The notes under the pieces are model-generated. The model was not told the origin of the DNA. It made no database searches and was given only the letters and a program-made list of their open reading frames with translations. Source: Ancrocorticia sp047602305 (GTDB taxonomy: Bacteria > Actinomycetota > Actinomycetes > Actinomycetales > Actinomycetaceae). From it: a DNA stretch of 64,000 bases. Positions 49,169-57,839 of this stretch are shown piece after piece. Location: positions 2,542,001 through 2,606,000 of the forward strand of contig JASGHO010000001.1 in the NCBI GenBank assembly GCA_047602305.1, read 5' to 3'. The translations under genes and the position numbers were made by a program. Positions within the stretch are counted from its first letter, which is position 1, and each line of letters opens with the position of its first letter.

Positions 49169-50890
49169 ATGTATTCGTCAAAGAAAAATGTTCAGGTCTT
49201 GATCTCCCTATTGAAGGCTCATGGTGTGCGGCACGCGGTGCTGTCTCCAGGATCGCGGAACATGGCGATCGTCGCGAGTCTGGAAAATGATCCGGATTTC
49301 ACCTGCTATTCCGTAGTTGATGAACGTAGCGCCGCTTATTTTGCCATAGGTATTTCTCTTGCCCATCAGGCTCCCGTTGCGTTGAGCTGTACCAGTGCAC
49401 AAGCGACTAGGAACTATATTCCGGGGATGACCGAGGCCTACTATCGCGGAACACCTCTGGTATTTATCACCGCTGATTACAAGCGGAGTCAGATTGGTCA
49501 GGGTGTCATGCAGGCTCTTGATCAGATGTCCATTCCGGCTGATGCCGCAAAGGTTTCTGTGAATCTGCCATTGGTGAAGTCCACGGAGGATGAGAATTAC
49601 TGTTCACGGCTCGTCAACGAAGCGTTGCTGGAGCTGGATCATCACGGAACAGGCCCCGTGCACATCAACATCCCGATTGAAGAGCACTGGGAAGGCGGGG
49701 TGCGTAGTCTTCCTCCTGCGAATGTTATCGCCCGGCACACATCAACGACCTCGATGCCTGATATCAGCGGCCGAAAGATCATGATTGCGGTCGGGCAGCA
49801 TTTCCCGTTTGGGGGCGGAGAAGCTGAAGCGCTCTCGAACTTTGCGGAGCGCCATGACGCCGTCGTCTACACCAATCACCTATCCAACTATCACGGCAAG
49901 AACGCGGTGCAGGCTTCCCTCGTCCTACCGAATGTTGACAATGCTCACCTGAGTGACCTCCGCCCGGATCTCTTGATCACCATTGGTGGGCAGATCGGTG
50001 ACTATGATTTCGACGATTTCACGCGGAAGATCCCGTTTGAGCATTGGCGTGTTCACCCAGATGGAAAGATCCAAGACACATACGGAAAACTCTCCGCGGT
50101 GTTTGAGATGGGTGAGGAGGAGTTCTTCAGATCTTATCTAGATGGGAGAAGTGAATCCTCAACAGGGTATGCGGACTCATGGGTGAAGGCTAGCTCTGAA
50201 CGGGTTACGCCGAAGAAGCTTCCCTTCTCTCAGGCGTATGTAGCTTCGGAGCTCTCAGCGCGCATCCCCGCCAACTCGTCCATTCACTTCGCGATACTGA
50301 ACGCATTCCGCAACTGGAGCCTCTTCGAGATGGATCCTTCTATCGACGCCTATTGCAATGTGGCTGGATTCGGTATTGATGGGTGTTTGTCGACGTTCCT
50401 TGGTCATTCCGTAGCCACGGAGAAGCTCTGCTTCTTGGTTATTGGTGACCTGAGTTTCTTCTATGACATGGGAGCTGCGGGGATTCGTGGTTTGACGAGC
50501 AATGCCCGAATTATTCTCGTCAACAACAATGGGGGCGCCGAGTTCCGTTTGTACTCGAATGCGGCGGAACGTTCCTTCGGAGAAGGAGCTGATAAGCATA
50601 TTGCTGCTGCTGGCCACTTTGGGTCTGCACGAGCCTGGGTTGAATCAATGGGGTGGGGTTACCGTGCCATCCGGACGAAGAAGGACCTGAAAGCTGGCGC
50701 CGAATGGCTGCTCTCTGATTCTGATCGTCCGCTGATCATGGAGGTTTTCACCACCTCCCATGATGATTCTGAGGGCGTAAGGATGATGAGGGAAGCCAAT
50801 ACCGTCCTTTCACTCAAGAAGCGCATTGCGTCCACTCTTCCTCCGGGAGTGAAAAGAACTCTGAAGTCCGTCCTCACACGTCAGGGATGA
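49169..50890 (+). CDS. MenD-like thiamine-diphosphate enzyme within the capsule cluster
   Basis: 573 residues. HAVLSPGSRNMAIVASL and VVDERSAAYFAIGISLA (Glu52 in place of the ThDP-activating Glu) match MenD, as do CTSAQATRNYIPGMTEAYY and, in the C-terminal ThDP domain, GDLSFFYDMGAAGIRGL with VNNNGGAEFRL. In menaquinone synthesis MenD joins 2-oxoglutarate to isochorismate. In this position, next to an epimerase and a flippase and with no other men genes, it more likely acts on a sugar or makes an acyl substituent. The family is clear; the reaction is inferred. ATG with a weak AAGG upstream. Confidence 0.82.
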   Translation: MYSSKKNVQVLISLLKAHGVRHAVLSPGSRNMAIVASLENDPDFTCYSVVDERSAAYFAIGISLAHQAPVALSCTSAQATRNYIPGMTEAYYRGTPLVFITADYKRSQIGQGVMQALDQMSIPADAAKVSVNLPLVKSTEDENYCSRLVNEALLELDHHGTGPVHINIPIEEHWEGGVRSLPPANVIARHTSTTSMPDISGRKIMIAVGQHFPFGGGEAEALSNFAERHDAVVYTNHLSNYHGKNAVQASLVLPNVDNAHLSDLRPDLLITIGGQIGDYDFDDFTRKIPFEHWRVHPDGKIQDTYGKLSAVFEMGEEEFFRSYLDGRSESSTGYADSWVKASSERVTPKKLPFSQAYVASELSARIPANSSIHFAILNAFRNWSLFEMDPSIDAYCNVAGFGIDGCLSTFLGHSVATEKLCFLVIGDLSFFYDMGAAGIRGLTSNARIILVNNNGGAEFRLYSNAAERSFGEGADKHIAAAGHFGSARAWVESMGWGYRAIRTKKDLKAGAEWLLSDSDRPLIMEVFTTSHDDSEGVRMMREANTVLSLKKRIASTLPPGVKRTLKSVLTRQG

Positions 50891-50894
50891 AGCC

Positions 50895-52076
50895 GTGAGT
50901 GGTTCAAAGGTTGTCATTCTTGGCGGAACGGGGATTATCGGGAGCGAGCTGAGCAGGGCTGCGGCAATGCTCGGGCACGAAGTCACGGTTGTCAGTCGTG
51001 GGCACAACCGAGCCTTACGTGAAATGTCCGTGGATATCCCCGGCCTGGAGGTGATTCTGGCTGATGCCTTGGATCAGGATTCCTTGGTCGGGGGAGTGGG
51101 CGGACGCCGTTTTGACGTGGTAGTTGACCTGCTGTCTTTCGATGCGCAACAGCTTTCATCGAAGCTCGCAGTGCTGGGGAAGGTCTGCGATCAATATATC
51201 TTTGTGTCGTCATCAACTATCTTCGATGGCGGCACGAGTGATGCACCAATTACTGAAGAGTCTCCGATGACGAGTTCGGGATGGTCGTATCCAGAGAAGA
51301 AGATTGGGGCAGAGAGATACCTACGGTCTGAGTCCCTGAAGACGGGTCTCCCATTTACCATCGTGCGCCCTTATATTACGTACTCTTCTCAACGGGTACC
51401 TTTCGGCTTTTGGGAATCTGACATTGCTTTGCGTTTGCTGATGAAGAATCTCCCGATTCCAGTTGGCCGAGAGTTGAGTGAAACTCCCACGGCGCTGATG
51501 CACTCGAAGGACATGGCTTACGCCGTGAGTCTCCTTATTGCCAATCCTGATGCAATGGGAGAGGACTTTAATGTTGCTGCTGAGGAATCGGTGACGTGGG
51601 GTGAGGTGTACGCAATGGCGGCATCGATTACTGGAAGCCAAAGTCCGCTTGTTCTTGTTGATGATCGGGAGGTGGTTCGTGTTTTCTCAGGCCTTGAAGG
51701 CAAAGCGGCTGATCGTTTGCTGCCTAGAGTCTTCGACACGCACAAGCTCCGAGAAGTAATACCCGGTTATCAAACTCAGGTCTCGCTCCGCGCAGGTCTT
51801 GAACGTGTTATACCGCAGCACCTAGCAGCTATGACATGCGATCTGGAGCCAGGTCACCTCGGAAGGATTGATCGACTGGTTGCGGATGCCGGTATGGGCC
51901 GAGCGCTCAGAGCGGAGAAACGTGAGCAACTTAAGAAGCTCAGTGCAAAGGCATCTGCCGGATACCATCTGCGATACGAAATGAGTCGGAGCCCCATCTT
52001 GTCATCCATGAAGAACTCGATGAAAGCTACCGCCCGACGAATATTGCCCGGTAATAGTCCCTATGGAGTTTCGTGA
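50895..52076 (+). CDS. NAD-dependent epimerase/dehydratase family protein
   Basis: 393 residues from a GTG 4 bp after the MenD-like stop. VVILGGTGIIGSELSRAA is the NAD loop, FVSSSTIFDGG the Ser region, and YPEKK the YxxxK pair. IVRPYITYSSQRVPFGFW and ALMHSKDMAYAVSLLI are substrate-side motifs. The extended-SDR part ends near residue 320 and is followed by a roughly 75-residue Lys/Arg-rich tail. It presumably modifies a nucleotide sugar for this polymer. Tight coupling to the MenD-like gene suggests consecutive steps. Confidence 0.85.
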   Translation: MSGSKVVILGGTGIIGSELSRAAAMLGHEVTVVSRGHNRALREMSVDIPGLEVILADALDQDSLVGGVGGRRFDVVVDLLSFDAQQLSSKLAVLGKVCDQYIFVSSSTIFDGGTSDAPITEESPMTSSGWSYPEKKIGAERYLRSESLKTGLPFTIVRPYITYSSQRVPFGFWESDIALRLLMKNLPIPVGRELSETPTALMHSKDMAYAVSLLIANPDAMGEDFNVAAEESVTWGEVYAMAASITGSQSPLVLVDDREVVRVFSGLEGKAADRLLPRVFDTHKLREVIPGYQTQVSLRAGLERVIPQHLAAMTCDLEPGHLGRIDRLVADAGMGRALRAEKREQLKKLSAKASAGYHLRYEMSRSPILSSMKNSMKATARRILPGNSPYGVS

Positions 52077-52194
52077 GATTCTCTGTTCCGCATATTTCAC
52101 GGCGTGCCCGAGGTGGCGTACCTCAGTTGTCTTGATTCCATGCCGCAGATTCCCTAACCGTGTACCACGTTGATAGAAAGCCGAGACTTTTCAG

Positions 52195-53445
52195 ATGCCC
52201 AGACGTCCCCGATCTCGTTGGAAAGATGGTGGACTGCAGGCTGTGCCCGCAAGATTCCCCACCTTTTTCTTTACGCTAGCCGTGTTGGGAATTGGTGGCC
52301 GTGGACTCTTCCAGGTCTTTATTGGAAAGAATGCTGCGTACGCTGTCCAGGCGGCCTTGATCCTCGCCTTTATGCTGATCTTGGTTGCGAGAGGGCGCCC
52401 TCAAGCTACACGGCATCAGTTGAGAAACCTCTTTCTGTTTCTCCTTTTCTGTGTCACAGCTTTTCTCTCGGCAGTGATAACTGAGGGGCCCTCCGCCACG
52501 GCCCTTCTGATCTACATTTCCGTGATGTGCTTCCTGGCTTTCCTGCTCTTCTTCTTCAGTAGTCTCACTTTTAGCTTTCAGGCCACCAATGCTCCCGGCA
52601 GGGTACTTGTGGTCTTTTGCTTCGTGTTGGTGACCGTGGCATTCCTGCAGCAGCATCAGTCGCTTGAACTCTTCCCTGGTTCTGACTACGGGACTTTCGG
52701 TACCACCGCCCGGCCGTCATCGCTGACAGGTAGCTTCCTGCATTACCCCCTGGTGACATCGCTCCTGACCTTCATTTTTCTTGGCTTGTACGGCCAGCAA
52801 CGCAACAAGCTCTACTTGATCGCTGGACTTGTAGCCATTGCGGGTACGATCTCTTCCTACTCACGTTCGGGAATGGTGCTCACCCTGGTTGGGCTGGTGG
52901 CCGGAACGCTGATGTCCAGAGGGGTGAATAGCAAGATTCGCCTTGTTCTGGGCTTTGCTGCCGGGGTGCCCGCTTTTCTCTTTCTTTTCCCCATTGAAGG
53001 ACTTGGTGACCGTTTCTTCAGCATTTTTGACACGGAAGGTGCTGGCAACGCGGGGCGTGTGAGCGCATGGCTTGGGGCCTTCGAACATTGGCTGGACTCC
53101 CCAATACTCCTGGGGGCCTACACGAGTGCTCATTCCAACATCACCGCAAACCTGGCCGCTCTCGAGCAAGCCGGCGCCGCTGAATCCAGCATTTTTCAGC
53201 TGTTGCTCAGCTTTGGACTCTTGGGGCTCCTCGCCTATTACGGCCTTATTCTCGCTTCATTTCGTGCGTGTATTGATATCCCCGTGTGGTTTAGGGCGGG
53301 GCTTGTCGGGGCTATCGTGCAGAGCTGCTTCTATCAGTCGATTGAGGTGCTTCCCTTCATGGCACTTCTGGCTTTCATGCCATTCATCTCGTTGTCCTTG
53401 GCCGTTCCTTCCGAATTTTCATCCGTGAAGACGAAGGTCAAGTGA
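52195..53445 (+). CDS. Wzy/O-antigen ligase-type membrane polymerase
   Basis: 416 residues with about 10-11 hydrophobic helices. SYSRSGMVLTLVGLVAG, DTEGAGNAGRVSAWLGAFEHW and SSIFQLLLSFGLLGLLAYY, with a large outer loop, fit the O-antigen polymerase/ligase superfamily. It would polymerise the exported repeat units. A 118-bp gap without a clear ribosome site precedes it. Confidence 0.82.
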   Translation: MPRRPRSRWKDGGLQAVPARFPTFFFTLAVLGIGGRGLFQVFIGKNAAYAVQAALILAFMLILVARGRPQATRHQLRNLFLFLLFCVTAFLSAVITEGPSATALLIYISVMCFLAFLLFFFSSLTFSFQATNAPGRVLVVFCFVLVTVAFLQQHQSLELFPGSDYGTFGTTARPSSLTGSFLHYPLVTSLLTFIFLGLYGQQRNKLYLIAGLVAIAGTISSYSRSGMVLTLVGLVAGTLMSRGVNSKIRLVLGFAAGVPAFLFLFPIEGLGDRFFSIFDTEGAGNAGRVSAWLGAFEHWLDSPILLGAYTSAHSNITANLAALEQAGAAESSIFQLLLSFGLLGLLAYYGLILASFRACIDIPVWFRAGLVGAIVQSCFYQSIEVLPFMALLAFMPFISLSLAVPSEFSSVKTKVK

Positions 53446-53620
53446 ATGGGTGAAGTGCAGGGCCGGGCCCACCAACTGATGGACATATATCCTTACATTA
53501 GGTTCCATTTGTCACAATGGTGACCTGCAACAATGCAGAGACTTTGATATGCGGTAGATTTACTAAGGTAGATTATTGACATGGGTGAGGGTCTCTTGCC
53601 TAGTGATAGAGGTATTGATC
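53446..53620 (+). promoter_or_regulatory. intergenic region before the BY-kinase gene with dyads
   Basis: GTCACAATGGTGAC (about 53512-53525) and CTGCAACAATGCAG (about 53525-53538) are consecutive small inverted repeats; the first contains the GGTGACCT-type half site seen upstream of the sugar importer. AT-rich sequence follows. Possible operator, not proven. Confidence 0.35.
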
Positions 53621-55102
53621 TTGGAACTACGTGACTACCTTTTGATAATACGTAAGCGCTGGATAGTAATCCTCGTTGCGTCACTCCTGGGTCTAGGGCT
53701 CTCTGCACTGTGGTCAGTAACCCGGGTCCCGATCTATGAAGCGAAGACCCACCTTTTCGTTTCTGTGCGTTCAGGCGAGTCCTCCATCGGAGATATGTCG
53801 CAGGGATCGAGCTTTGCACGCCAATCGGTGAGTTCGTACGCTTCGGTAGTCAATGACGCCATCGTGATGGACCGAGTTGTTGATGAACTAGACCTTTCTC
53901 TGACTCCCGAAGAACTTGCGGAGCAGGTCAATGCGGATTCTCCTGCCAATACGGTTCTCGTCAACATATCGGTGACTGACCCGGATCCCGAACAAGCGGC
54001 TCTTATCGCCAATAAGACGAGCGAAGTCTTTGCGGATGTGGTCTCTAACCGTCTTGAGAGAACCGCGAAAGATGCACCCGCCAGAGTGCAGGTGGATACG
54101 ACTCAGCCTGCCCGGGTACCGGATGCGCCGATCAGTCCTCACCTCAAGATGAATCTTGCGCTTGGCTTGCTCGCGGGATTGGTATCCGGCGTTGGGCTGG
54201 CGATTCTTCGATCTGTTCTCGATACGAAGATTCGTTCAAAGGCCGACATTGAAGCTCTGACTGACCTGCCGGTTGTGGGAACGATTGGCAAGGATCCTGA
54301 TTCCCAGAAACGCCCGCTCGTTGCGCTGAAAGATCCGCGCAACCCTCTGGTGGAATCGTTCAGAACTCTTCGTACCAATCTCAGCTATCTGAACGTTGAA
54401 GATGAAGCCAAGACTTTTGTTGTAACGTCAGCGGGTCCAAACGAAGGCAAGACCACAACGGCGATGAACTTGGCCGTTGTCCTAGCGGACTCCGGCGCGC
54501 GAGTAGCTCTGGTGGACGCCGACCTTCGTAAGCCGTCGGTCGCCAAGGCTCTGGACATTGAAGGAGCAGTCGGCCTGAGTGACCTACTGGTTGGTAAGGC
54601 CAGCCTGAATGACGTATTGCAGCAGTTTGGCCGCCAGCAGTTGTTCGTGATGCCCTCCGGGAGAATTCCTCCCAATCCTTCTGAACTGCTTGGTCATAGG
54701 GCTATGGGCAAGGTCTTGGACATGCTCAGCGCGCAGTTTGATTACGTCATTATTGACACTCCGCCAGTGCTGGCGGTAACCGATGCGGCGATTCTTTCAA
54801 AGCATGCGGGTGGCGCGGTCATGATCGCCGCGTCGGGCCGGGTTCGAAAGCAAGATCTCTCGAATGCAATCGATGCGCTGCACACTGTTGGCGGCAAGGT
54901 TCTGGGTATCGTGGCGACGATGGTTCCCACTAAAGGTCCGGATGCCTACAGCTACGGCTCGTATTCCTATCAGTACTATGGAAAATCAACTGTGAAGGAT
55001 AGTGGCCGAGATCTGGAGCTTGGACTTGGCAAGGATGACCTTCCACTGATGGACGGACCGAGAGCGGAGATTTCTGAGAAAAGGGAAGTGCTGTCCTCGT
55101 GA
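53621..55102 (+). CDS. capsular polysaccharide BY-kinase (Wzc/CpsCD fusion type)
   Basis: About 493 residues from a TTG at 53621 with AGAGG 8 bases upstream. This start gives MELRDYLLIIRKRW, the usual N-terminus. Two membrane helices (about 15-35, 175-200) bracket an extracellular Wzz-type domain. The cytoplasmic kinase has Walker A GPNEGKTT (about 271-278), A' VALVDADLRKP and Walker B VIIDTPP. The tail has a Tyr cluster, YSYGSYSYQYYGK, for autophosphorylation. It controls chain length and export. The phosphatase at 56361 is the natural opponent. Confidence 0.92.
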   Translation: MELRDYLLIIRKRWIVILVASLLGLGLSALWSVTRVPIYEAKTHLFVSVRSGESSIGDMSQGSSFARQSVSSYASVVNDAIVMDRVVDELDLSLTPEELAEQVNADSPANTVLVNISVTDPDPEQAALIANKTSEVFADVVSNRLERTAKDAPARVQVDTTQPARVPDAPISPHLKMNLALGLLAGLVSGVGLAILRSVLDTKIRSKADIEALTDLPVVGTIGKDPDSQKRPLVALKDPRNPLVESFRTLRTNLSYLNVEDEAKTFVVTSAGPNEGKTTTAMNLAVVLADSGARVALVDADLRKPSVAKALDIEGAVGLSDLLVGKASLNDVLQQFGRQQLFVMPSGRIPPNPSELLGHRAMGKVLDMLSAQFDYVIIDTPPVLAVTDAAILSKHAGGAVMIAASGRVRKQDLSNAIDALHTVGGKVLGIVATMVPTKGPDAYSYGSYSYQYYGKSTVKDSGRDLELGLGKDDLPLMDGPRAEISEKREVLSS

Positions 55103-55354
55103 ACATGTGGTGGCGTGAGCGCCACCACTGGGAAGGCAGAGCGTTGGGTGTCCGTTTGTCGGGCTATTTCGGAGGCTTTCTTCAAGGACTTTCGTTCAGT
55201 GGTCTTGCCCTCAGAACGGACGAGGCATTCTGGAAAACGGATTGTGCCGTTATCCTTGCGTTAACGTCTTGCGACAGTAGTATGTCCTCACGATAGGTGG
55301 CGACAACGGCTTTCGCGGCCCGGCTGAGCACCCGGCGATGAAGCGAGGTTTGGA

Positions 55355-56374
55355 ATGAGCGAAGAGAATACCAGGGATCCTCTGAACGAAGCCTCGGGCT
55401 CGGCTCCCTTCCAACCAACCGAGCCACTTCCGACTGCTTGGCAGTCAGATCCGGCGCCGCAGTTCCCGCCGCCTCCACGGTTCGGACAAAACCAACACTT
55501 TGCCCATCCGCAGCAGTTCAACCAGTCGCAGCAGTTTGCTCCACCACAGCCTCCGCCGGGTGGCTACTACGACCAGCAGGGCAACTACGTTCCACCCCAG
55601 CCTCCGCCGGGCGGCTACTACGACCAGCAGGGCAACTACGTCCCGCCCCAGTACACCTCGCAGAGCGGACAAGGTGGGTGGAATGGCGGTCAGCCACCCC
55701 AGCGTTCCCGTGGCGTCCCGATCTGGGCCTGGATCCTACTGTTTGTTGCACTTTCTGCGATTGGCGCGGGTGTCCTTTTTCTGACGGGCGTTTTCAGTAG
55801 CAGCTCTGATGTGACCGAGGGTCCGACGACGGCGCCCGCTTCCGAGCAGCCCACCATCCCGGCTCCGAGTCCCGTCACCACCGCCCCGGGCCCCGTTCCT
55901 ACGTCACCGGTTCCGTCGCCGACCACCGCTCCGTCGCCGACTACCAGTCCGGGACAGAAGCCGACGGTTGACATCCACCAGGGATCGGCCGTCGTCGGAA
56001 ATTGGACGCTTGACGTTTCGGAATACAACGCCGATGCCACGGAAGCGCTCGCAAGCGGTTTCCTTCGCTCCACCCCGGCCTCGGGCAACAAGTTCATCGG
56101 AGTGGAGTTCACGTTCACCAACAATGGTGACGCGGCGGCGGATCCGTTCACGGACATGTTTTTCACCCTGATGGACGACTCTTTGACAACGACGTATCGG
56201 GAGGAGTGGGCTCTCGATCGCGACGACACCGTGGTCACCATGGACGAGGTGGAAGTGGGCAAGTCCGGTTCCGGTTGGGTTTTCTTTGAGGTTCCGAAGG
56301 AGTTTTCCGGCGGTATTCTGGAGATCTGGGACTTCTCACTTGACGGTAAGGATGTCTACCTCAAGATTGGCTGA
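55355..56374 (+). CDS. membrane-anchored protein with proline-rich tail and DUF4352-like domain
   Basis: 339 residues. The cytoplasmic tail is rich in Pro and Gln and carries two perfect PQPPPGGYYDQQGNYVP units encoded by a 51-54 bp tandem DNA repeat (about 55549-55650). A membrane span (PIWAWILLFVALSAIGAGVLFL) and a Pro/Thr/Ser linker follow, then a domain (VVGNWTLDVSEYN, NKFIGVEFTFTNNGDAAADP, SGWVFFEVPKEFSGG). Same plan as 37317-38324. The tail units resemble Tyr-rich PPGGYY modules that could be kinase substrates or scaffold contacts; unproven. It ends 14 bp inside the convergent phosphatase gene. Confidence 0.75.
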   Translation: MSEENTRDPLNEASGSAPFQPTEPLPTAWQSDPAPQFPPPPRFGQNQHFAHPQQFNQSQQFAPPQPPPGGYYDQQGNYVPPQPPPGGYYDQQGNYVPPQYTSQSGQGGWNGGQPPQRSRGVPIWAWILLFVALSAIGAGVLFLTGVFSSSSDVTEGPTTAPASEQPTIPAPSPVTTAPGPVPTSPVPSPTTAPSPTTSPGQKPTVDIHQGSAVVGNWTLDVSEYNADATEALASGFLRSTPASGNKFIGVEFTFTNNGDAAADPFTDMFFTLMDDSLTTTYREEWALDRDDTVVTMDEVEVGKSGSGWVFFEVPKEFSGGILEIWDFSLDGKDVYLKIG

Positions 56375-57125
56375 ACGGAGCCCGGCGGCGCCGCGTCGGG
56401 GATTCGCCCGAGGCACGTTGTTCGCGCATCCGTGCGGTGATCTGCTCGCGGATATCCGACTGTTCGGGATCGAGTGGGTCATACGAATGCTTGCCGCGGA
56501 TTTTTGCGCCGCTGGTGTTGGAGTGCCCGGTGATGGATGCGACTTTCTCCAGGTAGGGGACGATCACTTGCAGTGCCGAGAGAATCTGGGTGGCTGAGGT
56601 GTCGTAGGTTTGTGCGTCGGCTCCGAATGGGTCGACGACGTCGTAGGCTCGCTTATCTTTGGGCGGAGTAACGAGGCCGCGCAGCTGGTGCGCTGCCGCG
56701 GCGGGAATCCCGGGAAAGGCTACCCCGTTCGCCATGAGTTCGACGACGTCGTTCTCCTCCACCCGGGAGCTGAGGTGGGCGAACTCTCGGAGCGTGAAGG
56801 TGTACTTGGCGGCGGATGGGGCCATACGAACAACACGGCGGCGATGCTGCAAAGTAGCCGTGAGGATGAGATCGGCCTTCAGGATCTGCGCGCGCGATAT
56901 CTGCTGAGCGATGTGGTCAGTGATGTTGGTGAGTCCGAGGCGATGGGCGATCGCAACTTGAGGTGGGGGTACGTGACCATCCTGGACGGCGTGAGTGCCT
57001 GCGCTATGGACGATGAAACGATCGCCGTCGAGTGAGTTCTTGAGGTAATACTCCGTGAGCGCGGACCGGCAAATGTTGCCAGTGCAGACCGCAAGTACAT
57101 CGAGTGGGTCCATGTGTGGTCTCAT
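56361..57125 (-). CDS. low-molecular-weight protein tyrosine phosphatase (II), C-terminally extended
   Basis: 254 residues from the ATG at 57125 (GGGAAG upstream). P-loop VCTGNICRS (Cys14..Arg20) and the DVVDPFGADAQTYD acid motif are intact. Beyond the fold, about 75 extra residues end in a basic tail (REQITARMREQRAS..TRRRR). It should dephosphorylate the BY-kinase tyrosines. Tail-to-tail with the preceding gene, overlapping by 14 bp, so the two transcripts interfere. Confidence 0.85.
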   Translation of the reverse strand: MRPHMDPLDVLAVCTGNICRSALTEYYLKNSLDGDRFIVHSAGTHAVQDGHVPPPQVAIAHRLGLTNITDHIAQQISRAQILKADLILTATLQHRRRVVRMAPSAAKYTFTLREFAHLSSRVEENDVVELMANGVAFPGIPAAAAHQLRGLVTPPKDKRAYDVVDPFGADAQTYDTSATQILSALQVIVPYLEKVASITGHSNTSGAKIRGKHSYDPLDPEQSDIREQITARMREQRASGESPTRRRRAPFSQS

Positions 57126-57839
57126 ATGTGATCTTCCCGGGGTCCGTGGCGGCAATGAAGGACGAATTCCTGTTGTCAGGTGCTTTGTTGAGAATACCTG
57201 AGAGGGAGGGAGCTGTCCTGATTCGGCCCGTGAGATCGGTGGCGAAGTCAGTTCCGGGGCGGAGTCTTGGTGATGGACCATGGTCTGCTGGGCGGGAATA
57301 GCTGGGTGCTGGCGAGACCTTTGACGTCTGATGTCGTGCCCTCTCGGGTTCATACCCTGTCCGGTATATGGGCATGCGGTGCAAATGTTTCATCAGAACA
57401 AACAGTATTTTTTTGGTAGATACAATAGGGTCTTTGGTCCCGATCTTAGTTCGTTGAGAAGTGCTGGGTGATTTGATCGGGGTGACGAGCTGGGGAAACA
57501 TGTAAATTCCGGCTGATTTGACAGGTGTTTCTAGTGCCTAGCAGTCCTGAATGTTGAGTCATTCTAGTTAAGGGACCTCTGGTTCTATGTACTAACTGGT
57601 GAAATAGCTCACGCGGCAAAAAGTAGGCATTGGCGCTCCGGCTCGTTAATGTAATGCCTTAAGTCAAGTGATCCAATCACAATTGATACCCACTCGCTCC
57701 TTTTTGTATTGATTGTGTGGCGTCTATTCGGGCATACCCATACGTGTGTGGGTATTTCCGAAGAGTGGGTCTCTTGGCGGGTTTTACAGTCAACCAGTGC
57801 GAAGGGGCTTTTCAGACAATGCGAGCGAGGGAAGGTGCT
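57126..57839. other. intergenic region upstream of the pilus operon, no gene seen
   Basis: About 710 bp, AT-rich towards the middle (TTTTTTTGGTAGATAC). No frame has a ribosome site and family resemblance. It presumably holds the promoter of the pilus genes to the right and of the phosphatase to the left. TATGTACTAACTGG (about 57586) resembles the module -10 but with two changes. Confidence 0.4.

Noticed and set aside
57126..57839. Small gene in the pre-pilus intergenic region
   Set aside because: Frames present are short, lack ribosome sites and have no family resemblance.
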